Shown: positions 27,701 to 36,466, counted from the first letter of the stretch. The stretch: DNA of 64,000 nt from Owenia fusiformis (GCA_903813345.2 CAIIXF020000003.1:19546931-19610930), one strand, 5' to 3'. Notes: a model not told the origin generated them from the letters alone. Made by a program: numbers and translations.

Positions 27701-27743
27701 GTCTCATTGCTTGTTGCATACATTCCGCTGTATTAATATTCAT
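9725..27743 (-). CDS. VPS9D1: VPS9 domain-containing protein 1 (Rab5-type guanine nucleotide exchange factor), complete, ten exons
   Basis: Predicted Rab GEF acting on early endosomes. Exons: 27657-27743, 24991-25556, 23698-23815, 14442-14557, 14033-14206, 13025-13774, 12357-12559, 11807-11891, 11041-11145, 9725-9800. They sum to 2280 nt, exactly 760 codons, and every junction keeps phase. The order matches human VPS9D1: an N-terminal MIT-like helical segment with LQSVSYI, a helical [16 protein letters not shown] block, an Arg/Glu-rich coiled coil, the [18 protein letters not shown] block, an acidic low-complexity middle, and a C-terminal VPS9 domain (about 630-759). In that domain Asp703 and Pro707 (GADDLLP) and Tyr743 and Thr746 (GYCLT) fit the residues essential in Rabex-5. 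The start at 27743 has G at -3. Intron 2 uses a GC donor. Intron 3 is about 9.1 kb and contains a separate channel gene on the other strand. The protein is longer than the human one (about 630 residues) because of the acidic middle. Confidence 0.95.
10833..10913 (+). repeat. tRNA-derived SINE-like fragment
   Basis: In the last VPS9D1 intron. TGGCTAGCCC resembles a pol III A box, and about 50 nt later GGTTCAATTCC matches the B box with one difference. This is followed by unrelated sequence running to the exon at 11041. No target duplication was identified. It could be a decayed tRNA pseudogene instead. Confidence 0.45.
11473..11630 (+). repeat. Short interspersed repeat, copy 2
   Basis: About 158 bp in a VPS9D1 intron. 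It has the same block order as the copy at 4536: ATTAATATGCAAAAT, CCACTTGTCATTTGTTACAG, CAAACAC words, AAAAAGTTGGAGATTATAAC, then CATCACTTGGGTGTTGACA. It is more diverged than the copy at 41184. Confidence 0.65.
12131..12208 (+). mobile_element. Internally deleted copy of the TACCCTGC element
   Basis: 78 bp consisting only of the two ends of the 374-bp element at 16583: TACCCTGCATGCAGAG through GTTAAACTAC, joined directly to GACGAAGCTCTCTTTTAAG through to GGTA. The interior is missing. No clear target duplication is left. It lies in a VPS9D1 intron. Confidence 0.65.
12829..13005. mobile_element. pogo/Tigger-like MITE, copy 1
   Basis: About 177 bp with inverted ends: GTAAAACCTGTCTTAGTGAAC at the left and ACAGGTTTTACTG at the right. 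The GTGAACACC motif is typical of pogo-group ends. The right end stops only 17 nt from a VPS9D1 splice donor (GT at 13023-13024). Confidence 0.65.
14769..14874 (+). other. Flank of the Crypton-like fragment, with CRE-like palindrome
   Basis: Sequence ahead of the ORF at 14875 includes TGATTGGTCAACGAGCGG and CACCGCGCAATGCATTGCCGG, unlike the AT-rich surroundings. A CRE-like TGACGTCA overlaps the start codon. A decayed relative of this flank seems to occur near 39400-39490. This supports a repeated element carrying its own leader. Confidence 0.35.
14875..15168 (+). pseudogene. Crypton-like (ZMYM/QRICH1-like) ORF, N-terminal fragment
   Basis: 97-residue open frame: [13 protein letters not shown]..., then [24 protein letters not shown] and a helical [12 protein letters not shown]. 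The pattern S-R-F-x-x-V...LLE-x-K-D-S-x-N-T-K-K is what I recall from the N terminus of Crypton-derived tyrosine-recombinase-like proteins (ZMYM2/QRICH1/KIAA1958 group). The recombinase part is absent, because the frame stops at the start of a long hairpin (15158-15290). It sits antisense in VPS9D1 intron 3. It is probably a dead transposon piece; a short domesticated protein is less likely. Confidence 0.5.
15158..15290. repeat. 133-bp near-perfect hairpin (foldback)
   Basis: Two arms of about 65 nt around a 3-nt loop near 15223-15225. The left arm reads ACAATTATAGACCTCTCC..., and the right arm in reverse complement reads ACAATTATTGACCTCTCC.... Both continue through GTTTACTGTCAAAATTATAT to the centre with few mismatches. 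It truncates the Crypton-like frame, so it is either the end structure of that element or a MITE inserted into it. Confidence 0.85.
15540..15760 (-). repeat. Possible LINE/SINE 3' tail
   Basis: On the minus strand, a unique stretch ends in AATAAAGTTTTCAAATC followed by a short TCAAACTAAATCAAATCAAA tail. A 21-nt block around CATCATGAGAAATCATGG occurs twice (near 15592 and 15649). The repetitive A-rich 3' tail is LINE-like, but no coding remnant is visible. Confidence 0.3.
16583..16956 (+). mobile_element. 374-bp non-autonomous DNA element with 9-bp target duplication
   Basis: Ends TACCCTGCGTGC and GCAAAGGGTA are short inverted repeats. It is flanked by a perfect duplication, ACTTCATTT, at 16574-16582 and 16957-16965. 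The body is GC-richer than its surroundings and has no coding frame. A 9-bp duplication fits Mutator- or Merlin-like transposases. The deleted copy is at 12131. Confidence 0.85.
18458..20668 (+). CDS. TRPV-like ankyrin-repeat cation channel, intronless
   Basis: 736 residues in one uninterrupted frame. The N-terminal half is cytoplasmic with degenerate ankyrin repeats (about 120-345, e.g. [19 protein letters not shown]). Six membrane segments follow between about 385 and 650. The pore helix [14 protein letters not shown] (about 599-612) has GLSD where vertebrate TRPV1-4 have GMGD. Segment S6 ends [16 protein letters not shown] and is followed by [13 protein letters not shown], which matches the TRPV-type TRP domain. 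It would be a plasma-membrane cation channel; the gating stimulus cannot be read from sequence. The ATG at 18458 has a run of A before it and G after it. The gene lies antisense to and wholly inside intron 3 of VPS9D1. Lack of introns suggests an origin by retroposition. TRPV5/6-like or an invertebrate-specific TRPV branch are alternatives within the family. Confidence 0.9.
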   Translation: MEEEIIPKLVFFPPEENFNGEISSKSPGLTPAINIITPTGDDIGNDEQYNGKHRISIMEEISVHENKTNEVTTLRDNMFDCIAKDDMGDFPILMQRYLKLKSEGIIEGLTDENMLEGDIKITLLQKAVLFEQNEAIEMLLPHCDKKDIMHRTSDMGEGGCILHDAVAKDRQDVVKILVNKLTPDEMKILLSNQAVGSFFKSAFQGHELPLFIACWIQNLDMIRLILSLYPESIYIVDSNSLNFLHCLVRISQEGCPIFAGTAFRMIWQSEGGKEAIEHLMMGRCSSTGQTPMQFALRRGELKFVQLLLSTSLKSETMRYGPARFNEYDITDLEMCPEVPTGGGLPGIILIATSSDLGSLPKMLNMEPWKKILQLRWNNYKLPIFISFLAQFIMLILMAVGIVIIPRRDYQSDIIANYTAEQNSTSLTFLENAGYLGTIGIVVFTFHSMFILYGVYHTFNAITYTITLIIAMRKPKLSWDEIYKRLTNPVTGNGIYIVLDLIFGLSTIIGYLSFFFKRPEADVFNTLQIITGFILLTFYYRCLDYTSFFTVTVNKMLYGDVIRFLVIAIGYLFGFGVGFYIMYKNLEGGPPKDVENIFETLATTYKLMIGLSDFSTLRVQFEVVLVIIYVVYSILMTVMLFNLLIGIMANTINDVADQKDYLGELQRLSTVIYAETQVVRWWKPFASRCVENGSLKIKTVMFAGKNVKRLFIECLEVITDEDKDERAKKKFIKLKDV
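20669..22936. other. VPS9D1 intron 3 downstream of the channel gene
   Basis: Contains the channel 3' UTR (no clear single polyadenylation signal; AATAAATAAATAA occurs near 21724). A fragment at about 21272-21453 begins ATGGCATAGCCAGGA and ends GCCTGGCTACGCCC, inverted ends of a probable small DNA element. A perfect hairpin lies near 22530. Nothing coding was seen. Confidence 0.45.
22529..22557. repeat. Hairpin CATGGGCTTTCAA / TTGAAAGCCCATG
   Basis: A 13-bp perfect stem with a short loop. The same stem word recurs as a second hairpin near 52305-52325 and as a half site near 50693, so it is a shared repeat motif. Its function is unknown. Confidence 0.6.
22937..23186 (+). repeat. Short interspersed repeat, copy 3 (longer)
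   Basis: About 250 bp: AAGGCATTAACATGACAAAA, TGTCACCACC, an unrelated middle, then GAATATGTCATCA and a GTGGTGACATAAAA end. TGTCACCAC and GTGGTGACA form a terminal inverted repeat, the best evidence that this family is a DNA-transposon derivative. Confidence 0.65.
23270..23400. repeat. Foldback repeat in VPS9D1 intron 3
   Basis: Imperfect palindrome of about 130 bp: GGTTTTGGAAACACTCAGGG at the left, CCCTGCATCCAAAACC at the right, with TTTATTTCGAGGGAAATA and TATTTCCCAAGGGATAAA also facing each other. There is no coding content. Confidence 0.6.
24365..24735. mobile_element. MITE with about 60-bp terminal inverted repeats
   Basis: 371 bp in VPS9D1 intron 2. The left arm carries GGTAAAGTCAGTTACCG then TTGTCACAAATGGC; the right arm holds the same words inverted (CGGTATCTGACTTTACC, GCCATTTGTGACAA). 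ACACCCTGTCA and TGTCAGGGTAT are also opposed. Exact ends and target duplication were not resolved. Confidence 0.75.
24989..24990 (-). promoter_or_regulatory. GC splice donor of VPS9D1 intron 2
   Basis: On the minus strand the exon ends ATAAG and the intron begins GCAAGT, the consensus of the minor GC-AG class. Only this cut keeps the frame into the next exon (ATA AG + A CCG, giving Ile-Arg-Pro) and preserves the 760-codon total. Confidence 0.85.
26341..26530. repeat. Long palindrome in VPS9D1 intron 1
   Basis: Arms of about 80 nt face each other across a gap of roughly 10 nt near 26443. Left: CCGACCACCGTATGCTG ... TTCTTATTTGGATAT ... ATCATTTTCTTGCATA. The right arm is the imperfect inverse, ending CGGCATACAATGGTCGG. 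It is a foldback MITE type. Confidence 0.8.
26745..27345. mobile_element. 0.6-kb element with about 50-bp terminal inverted repeats
   Basis: Left GGCCAGATTCTTTTGTAGTA then GGATC; right GATCCTACTACAAAACGATC then TGGCC. Similarity continues inward to GCTCAATAAATATTC / GAATTATTCTTTGAGC. The interior has no convincing protein. It lies in VPS9D1 intron 1. Confidence 0.75.
27385..27470 (-). repeat. tRNA-derived SINE-like fragment
   Basis: On the minus strand CGCTATGGCTCAGTGGCTAG contains a good pol III A box (TGGCTCAGTGG). The B box further on is decayed. It lies in VPS9D1 intron 1. Confidence 0.45.
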
Positions 27744-27893
27744 AACTATACCTATATTGTTCAGCTTTGGTGAAAAAGAGGCAAATAGTTTCTGTTTTAG
27801 ATTTTTCGAAAAAAATCAACAGTCGATAGGTGTCGCGCCAACAACCACCTGTCAACCGTAAGAGGGCAGCACTTAGTTTGCTCGTTGTCAAGC
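27744..27893. promoter_or_regulatory. Head-to-head interval between VPS9D1 and a + strand start
   Basis: 150 bp separate the VPS9D1 ATG (minus) from an ATG at 27894 (plus). It holds a CTCF-like word CCGTAAGAGGGCAG (27856-27869), a GCGCCA word and an E-box CACCTG. This is a candidate bidirectional promoter, supported by layout and motif likeness only. Confidence 0.4.
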
Positions 27894-27968
27894 ATGGAGG
27901 AGGAAATGGGAAGAAAATCACTTGAGTTTTTATTGATTTTACACTGCTTTAACAAGCTTATCACAAAC
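27894..27968 (+). other. Candidate first exon of the + strand gene
   Basis: ATG in good context (C at -1, G at +4), then 25 codons starting MEEEMGRKS, ending at a consensus donor AAC|GTAAGT. Joined straight to the ANKAR-like exon at 31202 it would read Asn-Gly-stop, so it would be an upstream ORF in a 5' leader, or a further exon lies between. Hence it is not called as coding. Confidence 0.35.
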
Positions 27969-28956
27969 GTAAGTAAACAAATTGTGTTTATCTAATGCCT
28001 GTAGCATATCTTGCAAACTTTTGTCTTATCGTATGCTCTTTATTGATCGATGAAACTGATATTTAGGGAAGAGTGCAAAAAGTTTCAACTGCAAAAAAGA
28101 AACTTCAATTCAATTTCAGTGTTCATTAGAGACCCCTAATTTTGAACTTTTGACCCATAACAGGTCTCCATCTTCTTTCTGTCTTATCAACGTTTTCTTA
28201 ACCTTTCTGTTTGTGTTTGTTTTATATCCTTTCATGTGCATGTTGTTTGCTTTATAAATCATGATAAACAACTGATAAGATAACCCCTCGTCTATGCTTG
28301 GCACGCAATGAAAGGTACACAAATAATCCTCTAGGAATAATGCATAACAATAGAGTAGGATTGCATGTAGAGTAGACTAGTATGTCTCGTTCAAGTCTCT
28401 CAACACACCATTTTGTCTCAAAACAATCGCAGTATACATTGTACTTGTGTAGCGAATAATTTGATTGGAATAATCCATTTCATTCCATTTAGAACATGAG
28501 TAATATAGTATTATTTTAGCATCGGTTTCGTCAGGACTCATGAGTTAATTAGAAATCTGTCTGACAGTATTCTACCAGGACCTTTGATTTTAAAAACCTG
28601 ATAGTTTACACGGCAAATCTATTTGTCTGGTGGAGCTACATGTATATGGATACCAGATAATAGCTTATTCTAAATGTGGATATTGAAAATTATATTTTAG
28701 ACTTATTGCTCTGCTAAAACATCACTTTATATCATGACTAACATATTTCAAAACATGTAAGTATAAACTAAAATGATAAGAAGTCTTTTAAAACATATTT
28801 TAATTTTAATGTTAAACCTGCACATCGCTCCAAAACGCAATATGTTGACATATATTGTTTTTACATTTTTAAGCTCTAATATAAAGTTTATGTAAATAAA
28901 AATTGTTTTTTTCTGCGTTATATCAAAGAACAATCATTTAGTTAAAAAAATAAAAA

Positions 28957-29030
28957 GGCGAATGCGGGATTCGAACCTGGGCCCCCCCGCGTGCTAAGCG
29001 AGAATTGTACCCCTAGACCACCGTCTTCTT
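28957..29030 (-). tRNA. tRNA-Ala(AGC)-like gene, probably a pseudogene
   Basis: A 74-nt region with an A box (TGGTCTAGGGG), a perfect B box (GGTTCGAATCC), anticodon arm CTCGC-TTAGCAC-GCGGG giving anticodon AGC (a good five-pair stem with one wobble), and a T-rich terminator just after. The T stem has two mismatches and the 5' acceptor strand does not pair with the 3' strand. It is therefore likely decayed or a retroposed tRNA relic. The D-arm side also resembles tRNA-Pro. Confidence 0.55.
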
Positions 29031-29203
29031 ATGAATGTTGGAAGTAATTAAACGCTACTTATTTTCAATGCTATGATTCGGAAGTGACGTCACGTTCTTC
29101 ATTTAGAAACTTTTCCAAAATCATATCGTCGGCGCCGATCGAAGCAATTCAATGAATAATCTTTGAAATGACACATTTATCGTAAGTACAGGGTGATCAT
29201 TAA

Positions 29204-29607
29204 GGTACAGCTGGAAAGTAACATTTTAGTAAAAAATTGCTATACCTGCACATGTAATTTTCTGGTACATAATTAAGTATGAAGGCATGTATCAATTTCC
29301 TTGCTTTTTTCAGGAAAGTATCATTACATTGTCTTCTTTTAGAATATCTGGTAGGCGTTCAAAGGGAACTCCAGGGAATTCTGATATTTCACACTTCCTG
29401 TTTTTCCAAATTTTCTTTCAAAGTTTCCAGACAACACAGGAGCTACCATTGACCTGTTTCCAGGTTTACTAAAAGTAGACAGTGTAATGATACTTTCCTG
29501 AAAAAAGCAAGGAAATACACACATGCCTTCATACTTAATTATGTACCAGAAAATAACATGTGCAGGTATAGCAATTTTTTACCAAAATGTTACTTTCCAG
29601 CTGAACC
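29204..29607. mobile_element. TTAA-flanked foldback MITE, copy A
   Basis: 404 bp with near-identical arms of about 140 nt (GGTACAGCTGGAAAGTAAC at the left). Exact TTAA lies on both sides (29200-29203 and 29608-29611). TTAA duplication is the signature of piggyBac-type and Kolobok-type transposition. The insertion interrupts the left terminal repeat of the mariner at 29189. Copy B is at 48796. Confidence 0.88.
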
Positions 29608-29939
29608 TTAAGTTCTGGGAATTAGTCTGCCATTTCAAGATTTCTCAACCATTTGAGTTGAAATTTTCAGTAGGTGTACATTGTATAATTCTGAATTGAC
29701 AAGCAATGTTTCATATACATATCACATCTACAATTTGTTTTATTGTAATTACAAAAAAAGTGAAAGTGGATCGCGGGTCAGCAAATTTTGACTGATGTTA
29801 GTCTTAAAGTTTCCTGCAAAACATATTCATCTTACCTAGATGGTTGCTTCAAACTACGTGTACTAGAGGCAGAACAGTACTCTTGAAGTCTTTAATTCAG
29901 AAGTATTCTTCATTGCTGAGAGGATCATTTTGTTTATGA

Positions 29940-30315
29940 TTGTTTCCATTAGCCTGGACGCACATGCGTTGTTGACAAACTTAGTCCATAAAGATGTGTT
30001 CCAGTCCTCCCTGTAGTATCCCTTGAAGATTTGCCCAAGCCGTTGAAATCAGTCCCTTATCGGAATCAAACTTATGACCTCTCATATAATGCTTTAGCAC
30101 CCAAAATGTAGTGAAGCCTAATGGTGCTTCATCTGGTGAATATTGTCTGGTGAATATGGGGCAGTAATAACTTGTGTGAACCCTAATTCTTCAAGAGTAG
30201 TATGGGCAGCTTGAGTAATGGGAAGGAGCATAGTCATAATGGAAGATAACTCCCCGCTATATTGAGTCATGATTGTGACTTTGAGATGCTGATGAATGAT
30301 ACAAAAATAGAGCAA
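29940..30315 (-). pseudogene. Mariner transposase remnant (C-terminal catalytic part)
   Basis: Read on the minus strand, one stretch gives QAAHTTLEELGF then TAPYSP, matching the 'TxxxLxxLGxxxxxHPPYSP' block near the last catalytic Asp of mariner transposases. After a frame disruption it continues with LKHYMRGHKFDSDKGL, matching the downstream 'LKxxLxGxxFxSDxEL' block. Stop codons and frame changes show that it is dead. The N-terminal DNA-binding part was not recognised. Confidence 0.7.
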
Positions 30316-31201
30316 AGTACACTCTTATATAACAATAAATATGTTACTTTAGAAACTAAAGTTAGAAGTATTTGAAAATATAAAAAATCACAGAAATATG
30401 TCCACCAAATAGGTATTTACTAAACATACTTTTGGATCAAGCAAAATTTGATTTCATTTTTATTTTACTTGACCCGCTACGCCATTTGTCATGTTGCTAT
30501 AGTAACAATAATTATCCATTGTGACATCAGATGACGATGAGACTGTTTTATCCAACCCAAAATTACATTCCCCTTTTATCTTGAAAATATCAAGTAAATT
30601 GGTTGAAAAATAATGAAATGACAGATAAATTCCCAGAACTTAGTGATCACCCTGTATTTCTACACAAGATTTGCCCCATTTGTTCATCATTCTATAATCT
30701 TTCATTAGGCTCAAAATGATAAAGTTCACCCCCGAAACAACCCAAGATTGCGTTTCGGAGCGCAGTCCAGCTTTAAATGACACTTTTGAACAAACAAATA
30801 TAAATAGTAGTTTTCTGAAATTCTTCCTGCAGCTTGGTTGAATTTGTTTATATGACAGACCAGAACTTACATAATTAAGTCAATTCGGTAAAGTGAACAA
30901 AATATTAGGTACAAGAAAATATTGGGATAGAGCATTGAATGATAACTAAATCTAATTCTGTATTGATTTAGATTTTTTGAGAATTCAAGGCATTAATATA
31001 ATATGAAATAATTATATAAAATTAATGAAATGATTAATATATTAGCATATTCAAAAATATATACTCAGACAAAATGTAAATTTAAGCAATTAGTTTTCTA
31101 TTTACTTTGAACATGTACTACATAAATATGTTTTTTTGATATATATATACATTTTGAGAATTAGGCCTACTTATAATTTCAAGAATTTTTTTTATTTTCA
31201 G

Positions 31202-34200
31202 GGTTAACAAGTCAGTGTATGTTACCCGTCTAACTGGGAGCACCACCAAGATGAATGATCTGGACGAAAATGGATGGGCCCATGTGCATCACGCAAGCCA
31301 CAGGGGGTTCATCAAATCAATCGAAAGGTTTGTCAAAGCTAGTGAGGATCAGCTGGAATTGGAAACTGGAGATGACCTTCACATGACCCCATTCATGTTG
31401 AGTGTCGCCAGTGGAAATCTAGAAACTGTCAAATGCCTTCTTAACCTAGGTGCAAAGATTAATGTCATAAATAGCCAGAATCATGGTGTCATAGAAATAT
31501 GTGCCTTAAAACAATACATTGAACTTCTTAATTTCTTCATCGAACTTGATGACCCAAAGTTACCTGTTTGGAAAAATCTCATACGATTTTTAGCGAGTGA
31601 TTCAGATGAAGAAGGTGAATCGGCTGGAAAGTGTCTGAGAATTTTAACTAAATTGGGTGCTGATGATGAAATCAGTCCAAACTGGGAGAAAGTTTACAGC
31701 AATGGAATTGTACCTACTATTATCAAGGTCATCAAAGGTACAATAGGAGACGAAACCATATTAGAAGCCTTCCATTGTTTACTGAATATAATCTCCAAAG
31801 AGGAGGTTAAAGAACAGGTTGGCTCGTCTGGAGGGATGGCTCATATTGTAAAACTCCTGAAGTCTTCAAATAACTTTGTAATCCAACTAGCTGCTGAAAC
31901 TATCAAGGAAATGTGTAAGGTGAAAGAGTATGCCATTCAGGCTTCCCAAGCTGGAGCCATAGGTGCCTTAGTTAAAGTCATTCAGAGTATAACAGATCCT
32001 GATGTGTTAGTCGAGGCTGTTGAAGCATTGGGCTTCATCGCGGAAGAGAACGAAAACCACCAGGGCTCGATAGGCAGCACACCTGGCTGTGTGACATCAC
32101 TGATTAATCTGTATGAAGACTGTAATAATAAAGAACTGTTGATGGGATTGACAAAAGCCATTGATAAAATTATAAAAAACAATGAGAACAACCAGACTGC
32201 TTTTGTAGATGAAGGTGTCGGGCCACATGTTATTATGCTACTTAAAGTGAAGCACAAAGATCTTCAACTTTGTGCTGTTGATACTCTCGAATCAATGGCC
32301 CATAATAATAATCATGCTCAGAAAGCAATCCTTCAAGAAGGAGCAGTAGAACCTTTAATGACTCTTCTGAAAAAGTCCCGTGCTCCGGGTATGCAAGAAA
32401 AGACTGCAAATGCATTATGGGCATTAGCGGGGAGTAATATCGAGGAACGGACGGTAATGGCAGGAATGATGGGAGTTCAGTTACTCATTGAATTCCTAAG
32501 CTCGCTTTCTGAGAATCTTCACTATATCGGCTCCGAGGGACTAGGTGTATTGGCCCAAGGTCCAAAAAACAAACAAACTGCAATAGCGCACGCTAATGGT
32601 GTCCACCCTCTCGTGAGATTACTCCGCTCGAATAAAGAATACATTGTGTTAAGTGTGATTCGGACACTACGTCACCTGTGTGTCAGTATAGGCTATGTCC
32701 CCCATCCAAAGAACCAACAAACTTTGAGTCAAAGTCGCGGAATCAAATTCCTCGTGGCCTTGATGGTACACTCTCAGAACGAGTTGATACAAGTGGAGTC
32801 AGCATTAACACTTGGCTGTGCTGCTCTTGGTGAGTACAATGAAACCTGTATGACCTTTCCGGACATCTCTCCAATCTCAACAGCAACACCTATTAATGTG
32901 AACTCGTTCATGGTCCCAATTCTCTCATTGACTCACTTGTGAATAAAAACTTGAAATCTGAACACCTGCTGAACTGAACACTTTTGTCCAGTCCCAGAGG
33001 CATTTGGATTTTACTTTATGCAGAATCTAGCTTTATTCAGACTAAATGTCAAAATTTATTCAGACTAAATGTCAAAATCATATAATTATTACAAAAGGCT
33101 CGAAATAATCTAATTTGTGTTCCACATTAAGATCAATATGTTGAACAGAAATTTTCTTGCTATATTGTCCAACCTTTAAGGGTTCTATCAAGATCTTGAC
33201 TCTAAATCGTGATAATTCGTAATTATTAACATTATAATGATGCAGAAAATCAATGTGGACTATTCATACAAGGCAATTGTTCATATTTCTTATTATTCGT
33301 AAAGAATTGATTGAAGTTCTATGAAAGAGGTTGCCTAGGGATTACGTCTATGGCTCATATCGAAAATCAATGCTCAAGGTAAGGTAGATGCAGGTTTCAG
33401 GTAATTGACTCGTAAATAAAGTCTATAAAAATCACAGCTCACTTTAAAAAGGTCTATCAGTATTTCACTTAGCACTGCATCAACATCCATGAAGGCAACT
33501 GTATCCTTGATCTATTTAAGATTGCTTAAAGTTTTAAGTGCTTTAACTTTTAAAGCTCTTTATATTACATATTGGGATCCTTAATATACACTCCTACCAA
33601 ACAATCCCTATTTCAATTGTTGAAATCACTAAGTATTAACAGGCCATTTGGTCCAATAAGGGATTTGGCGTTGTCAAACTTTTGAATGGAAGTGTAGTTC
33701 ATTTAGTTTGACCTAACCATCCATGAGTATGGGTATTTAGAATTTTTTATGATAATAGAAATACATGTTACGTGCCTGCATGCATGTTTTCTGCATGAGC
33801 CTCTCATTTGAATGGCAAAACCCAGAATAAATGAAGAAGTGATAAATTAGATAAATATGAAAATTTACTCAAAACCACTGGATGTCAGAGCGGCACCCTT
33901 GGGCAACTCTCTACACAGCAATTCTCATACCCCCTGTTTAAGTTGAGAGACTTTGAGAAAAAATAATCTAAAAGCAAATAAATGTACAAGTTATCAAGAA
34001 AACATTTAAATGTTTAAACATCCTCAAAAATATCCTAAAATAAGATAATTTTTAAAAGTAAAGCCACTGACATTTCAGTCAATAGAACAAGCCCCAACAG
34101 TTCAAGGGAAAATAGAATTCCTAAAAGATTATACATGTAGTTGAACAATATTGATATCAAAAATGTGAATTTACATGATACTCATACTCAAATATTCACT

Positions 34201-36466
34201 GTTGTATACACTGACATCTTTACTTTCATTTATGCTATTATGTGTAAGTATTCTTGTATTTCTGATTTCAGGAAACAGTGAGATTCTCGAGGAAATCCAA
34301 GAAAATGTTGACTTTAGTTATGTTCGTATCCTGAAGATGATGTACTCTAAAGATGATATGGTGCGCCTATTTGCTGGCCTCTCATTGGCTACATTTGCCT
34401 ACAACAATCAATCACAACAGAAGGAAATAGCGGCCCAAGGTGGCGTTAGGTTCAACTGTTTCTTAAGTTTCCTACAAATGGAGGATGAATTTTTCCGATG
34501 TCATGCAGCATTTCAGGTGATTATTTGAAAGTCATTAAATAATCATATAAGTCTGTAATATTTTGATAAAAATTTATGAAAAATCATAGATACAATATTA
34601 CTTTACTGAAAACATAAGTTAAATCAATTTCAAGAATCTTTATAGTGTTCAACATATTCTTGTGAATTTTCTTCATAGGTGGTGGTATTGGCCAGGATAA
34701 TACCTGATGAGGAACAGGCAATGTCATCAGCTGCTGGAATAAAGCTACTGGTTGATCTACTGAATGTCTCTAAGAGTGAGCTGATATTAGCTCTGTGTGC
34801 AGACTGTATAGCGAGGCTGTCTCATACACGTGCAGGTAAAATCCACTTGACTGTATTTTATCCACTTGTCAATGACTCTATTTTTAGTGTTTTCTCTGAA
34901 AACGAATGAGCTGTTCTGTCCAGGGGTCACCACTGATGCTGAAAACATGATCGCCCAATTTAACATATTGGCATTCAGTCTATTGCCAAATAGGCGACTA
35001 TGTTTTTCCAAGTCCTCTGGCAAGAGTGAATAGTGGTTGCAACTTGCAATGGCAGTCAGGCAGCTGTGAGTTTTCAACCCTAGAGCCATCTCATTTTCTG
35101 ACAGATCTGTAAATTTGGAGAGTTCACTACATGCCCTTCTTCTGATTCAGCTCTTTCTCTCTATTTTTTCACTTTTAAACTTGAGCTGTATGTAGTGAAA
35201 TTTAATTGGAAAGAAAGGATATAATAATTTGGAAATTAAGTGGTTTTGAAATAAAGACACAAAGTCATGTACTTTCATGAATCATAATTTCATGATTTGT
35301 TTTCTTTATTAGGTGTTCCAGCAGCATTTGTTTCCATAGATACGTGTAATTTATTGTGTAACCTAATGATGTCAGACTCTGAGCAAGTGCGTGGTTGTGC
35401 CGCAATTGCACTGGGATATCTCTCATATAATCATGTTTGTGAGAGACAGCTATTAAACAGGTGAGTACAGAAATGGTAGATAACTTTAAGCAAGAGACTT
35501 GATATCCAGAGGGAAATTGTACTATTTCAAAGTTGTAGGACATAGATACCATTGTTTCCTGCATTTAGCCCTCTATCTAAATATGGAGTCAAGCAAAATC
35601 AGGAAGATTCCTCCAAATTGCTAAAGTCAAAAGTAGAAGTTTGCATTTTGTGTTTTTATATTTCACTTTAGTAGTGTCCCTTGTAAATTAAAAACAGCAT
35701 CCGGGCTAATGAGACACATACACAAGGAGCTTCACCATGATCTTGAGCTTTGGTACAATCACACCATTGCCCAAAAAAAGAGATACATGTATTCTAAATA
35801 ATAATTCCTGTATTTACATTTCAGATGTCGTCAAGACCCATATCTCTATAAGGTTATAGGATACTACACAGGAAAGGGAAAAGTGTCGCCATCTTTCTTA
35901 GAGAACTGGAAACATTATCGCAAAATTGGACTTCCACCAATTGAGTATGTATTTAATTTCTTCATAAAATATACACTAAGTATCAAAAGAGGCACAAACC
36001 AAAATTGTGTACATCATGTATCAACACATGCTTGTATTATATCCAAAAATTGAATAATAAAGTTCCGTGATAAATCTGCTATCATATGATTCATCTTGAT
36101 ATCAGAGTCCAAAATCATATTCCCCATATATTTTTAAAACAATTAATAATCCTACTGGTTCTTTTCAGAGAGGGCAAGCCTAGTCTGGTGACGAATAAGA
36201 ATGTTCACTACATGACGAACCCTGGAGGTCGACCAATCACAATCCTCAGTTTTGGAGAAACCGGAGCGAGTACAAATCTCCATAGCTCACCATTCATGAG
36301 TGGTTCCGTCCAGGAAGACGATTCTGGGACATCTGGAGGACACACATCAAGATCTTCCAAAAGCACCAATCCCAGCACGCTTCACTCTAGTCCACGTCGT
36401 TCAGAATCATCAAGTACGAGAAAATCATCACGGCACTCAATGGGTGGAAGTGAGGTCCTAACTTGA
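31202..36466 (+). CDS. ANKAR: ANKAR-like ankyrin and armadillo repeat protein, six exons
   Basis: Exons: 31202-32829, 34272-34516, 34679-34835, 35313-35460, 35825-35944, 36169-36466, all with in-phase GT-AG junctions. From the ATG at 31251 (A at -3) they give 849 codons including the stop. Order: ankyrin repeats (about 1-110; TPFMLSVASGNLETVKCLL), the family mark PKLPVWKNLIRFL, then a long array of armadillo repeats (about 150-750) ending in HTRAGVPAAF and CAAIALGYLSYN blocks, and a Ser-rich tail (last 70 residues). Similarity to human ANKAR runs through its C-terminal half. The N-terminal half and most ankyrin repeats of the human protein are missing, and only 3.5 kb separates this exon from VPS9D1. 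Exon 31202 opens in frame without ATG, so an upstream exon exists, coding or leader. ANKAR's molecular role is not established; repeat proteins of this type are scaffolds. Confidence 0.88.

Larger units (their letters stand above)
29189..30654 (-). mobile_element. Decayed Tc1/mariner element, carrying a nested insertion
   Basis: Ends CAGGGTGATCATTAAG and (inverted) CAGGGTGATCACTAAG, flanked by TA at 29187-29188 and 30655-30656. Once the 404-bp insert at 29204 is taken out, the two terminal repeats align further inward (GTTCTGGGAATT, TCATTTCA, TCTCAACCA/TTTCAACCA). The remaining length is about 1.06 kb. The minus strand holds a broken transposase (see 29940-30315). Confidence 0.85.
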
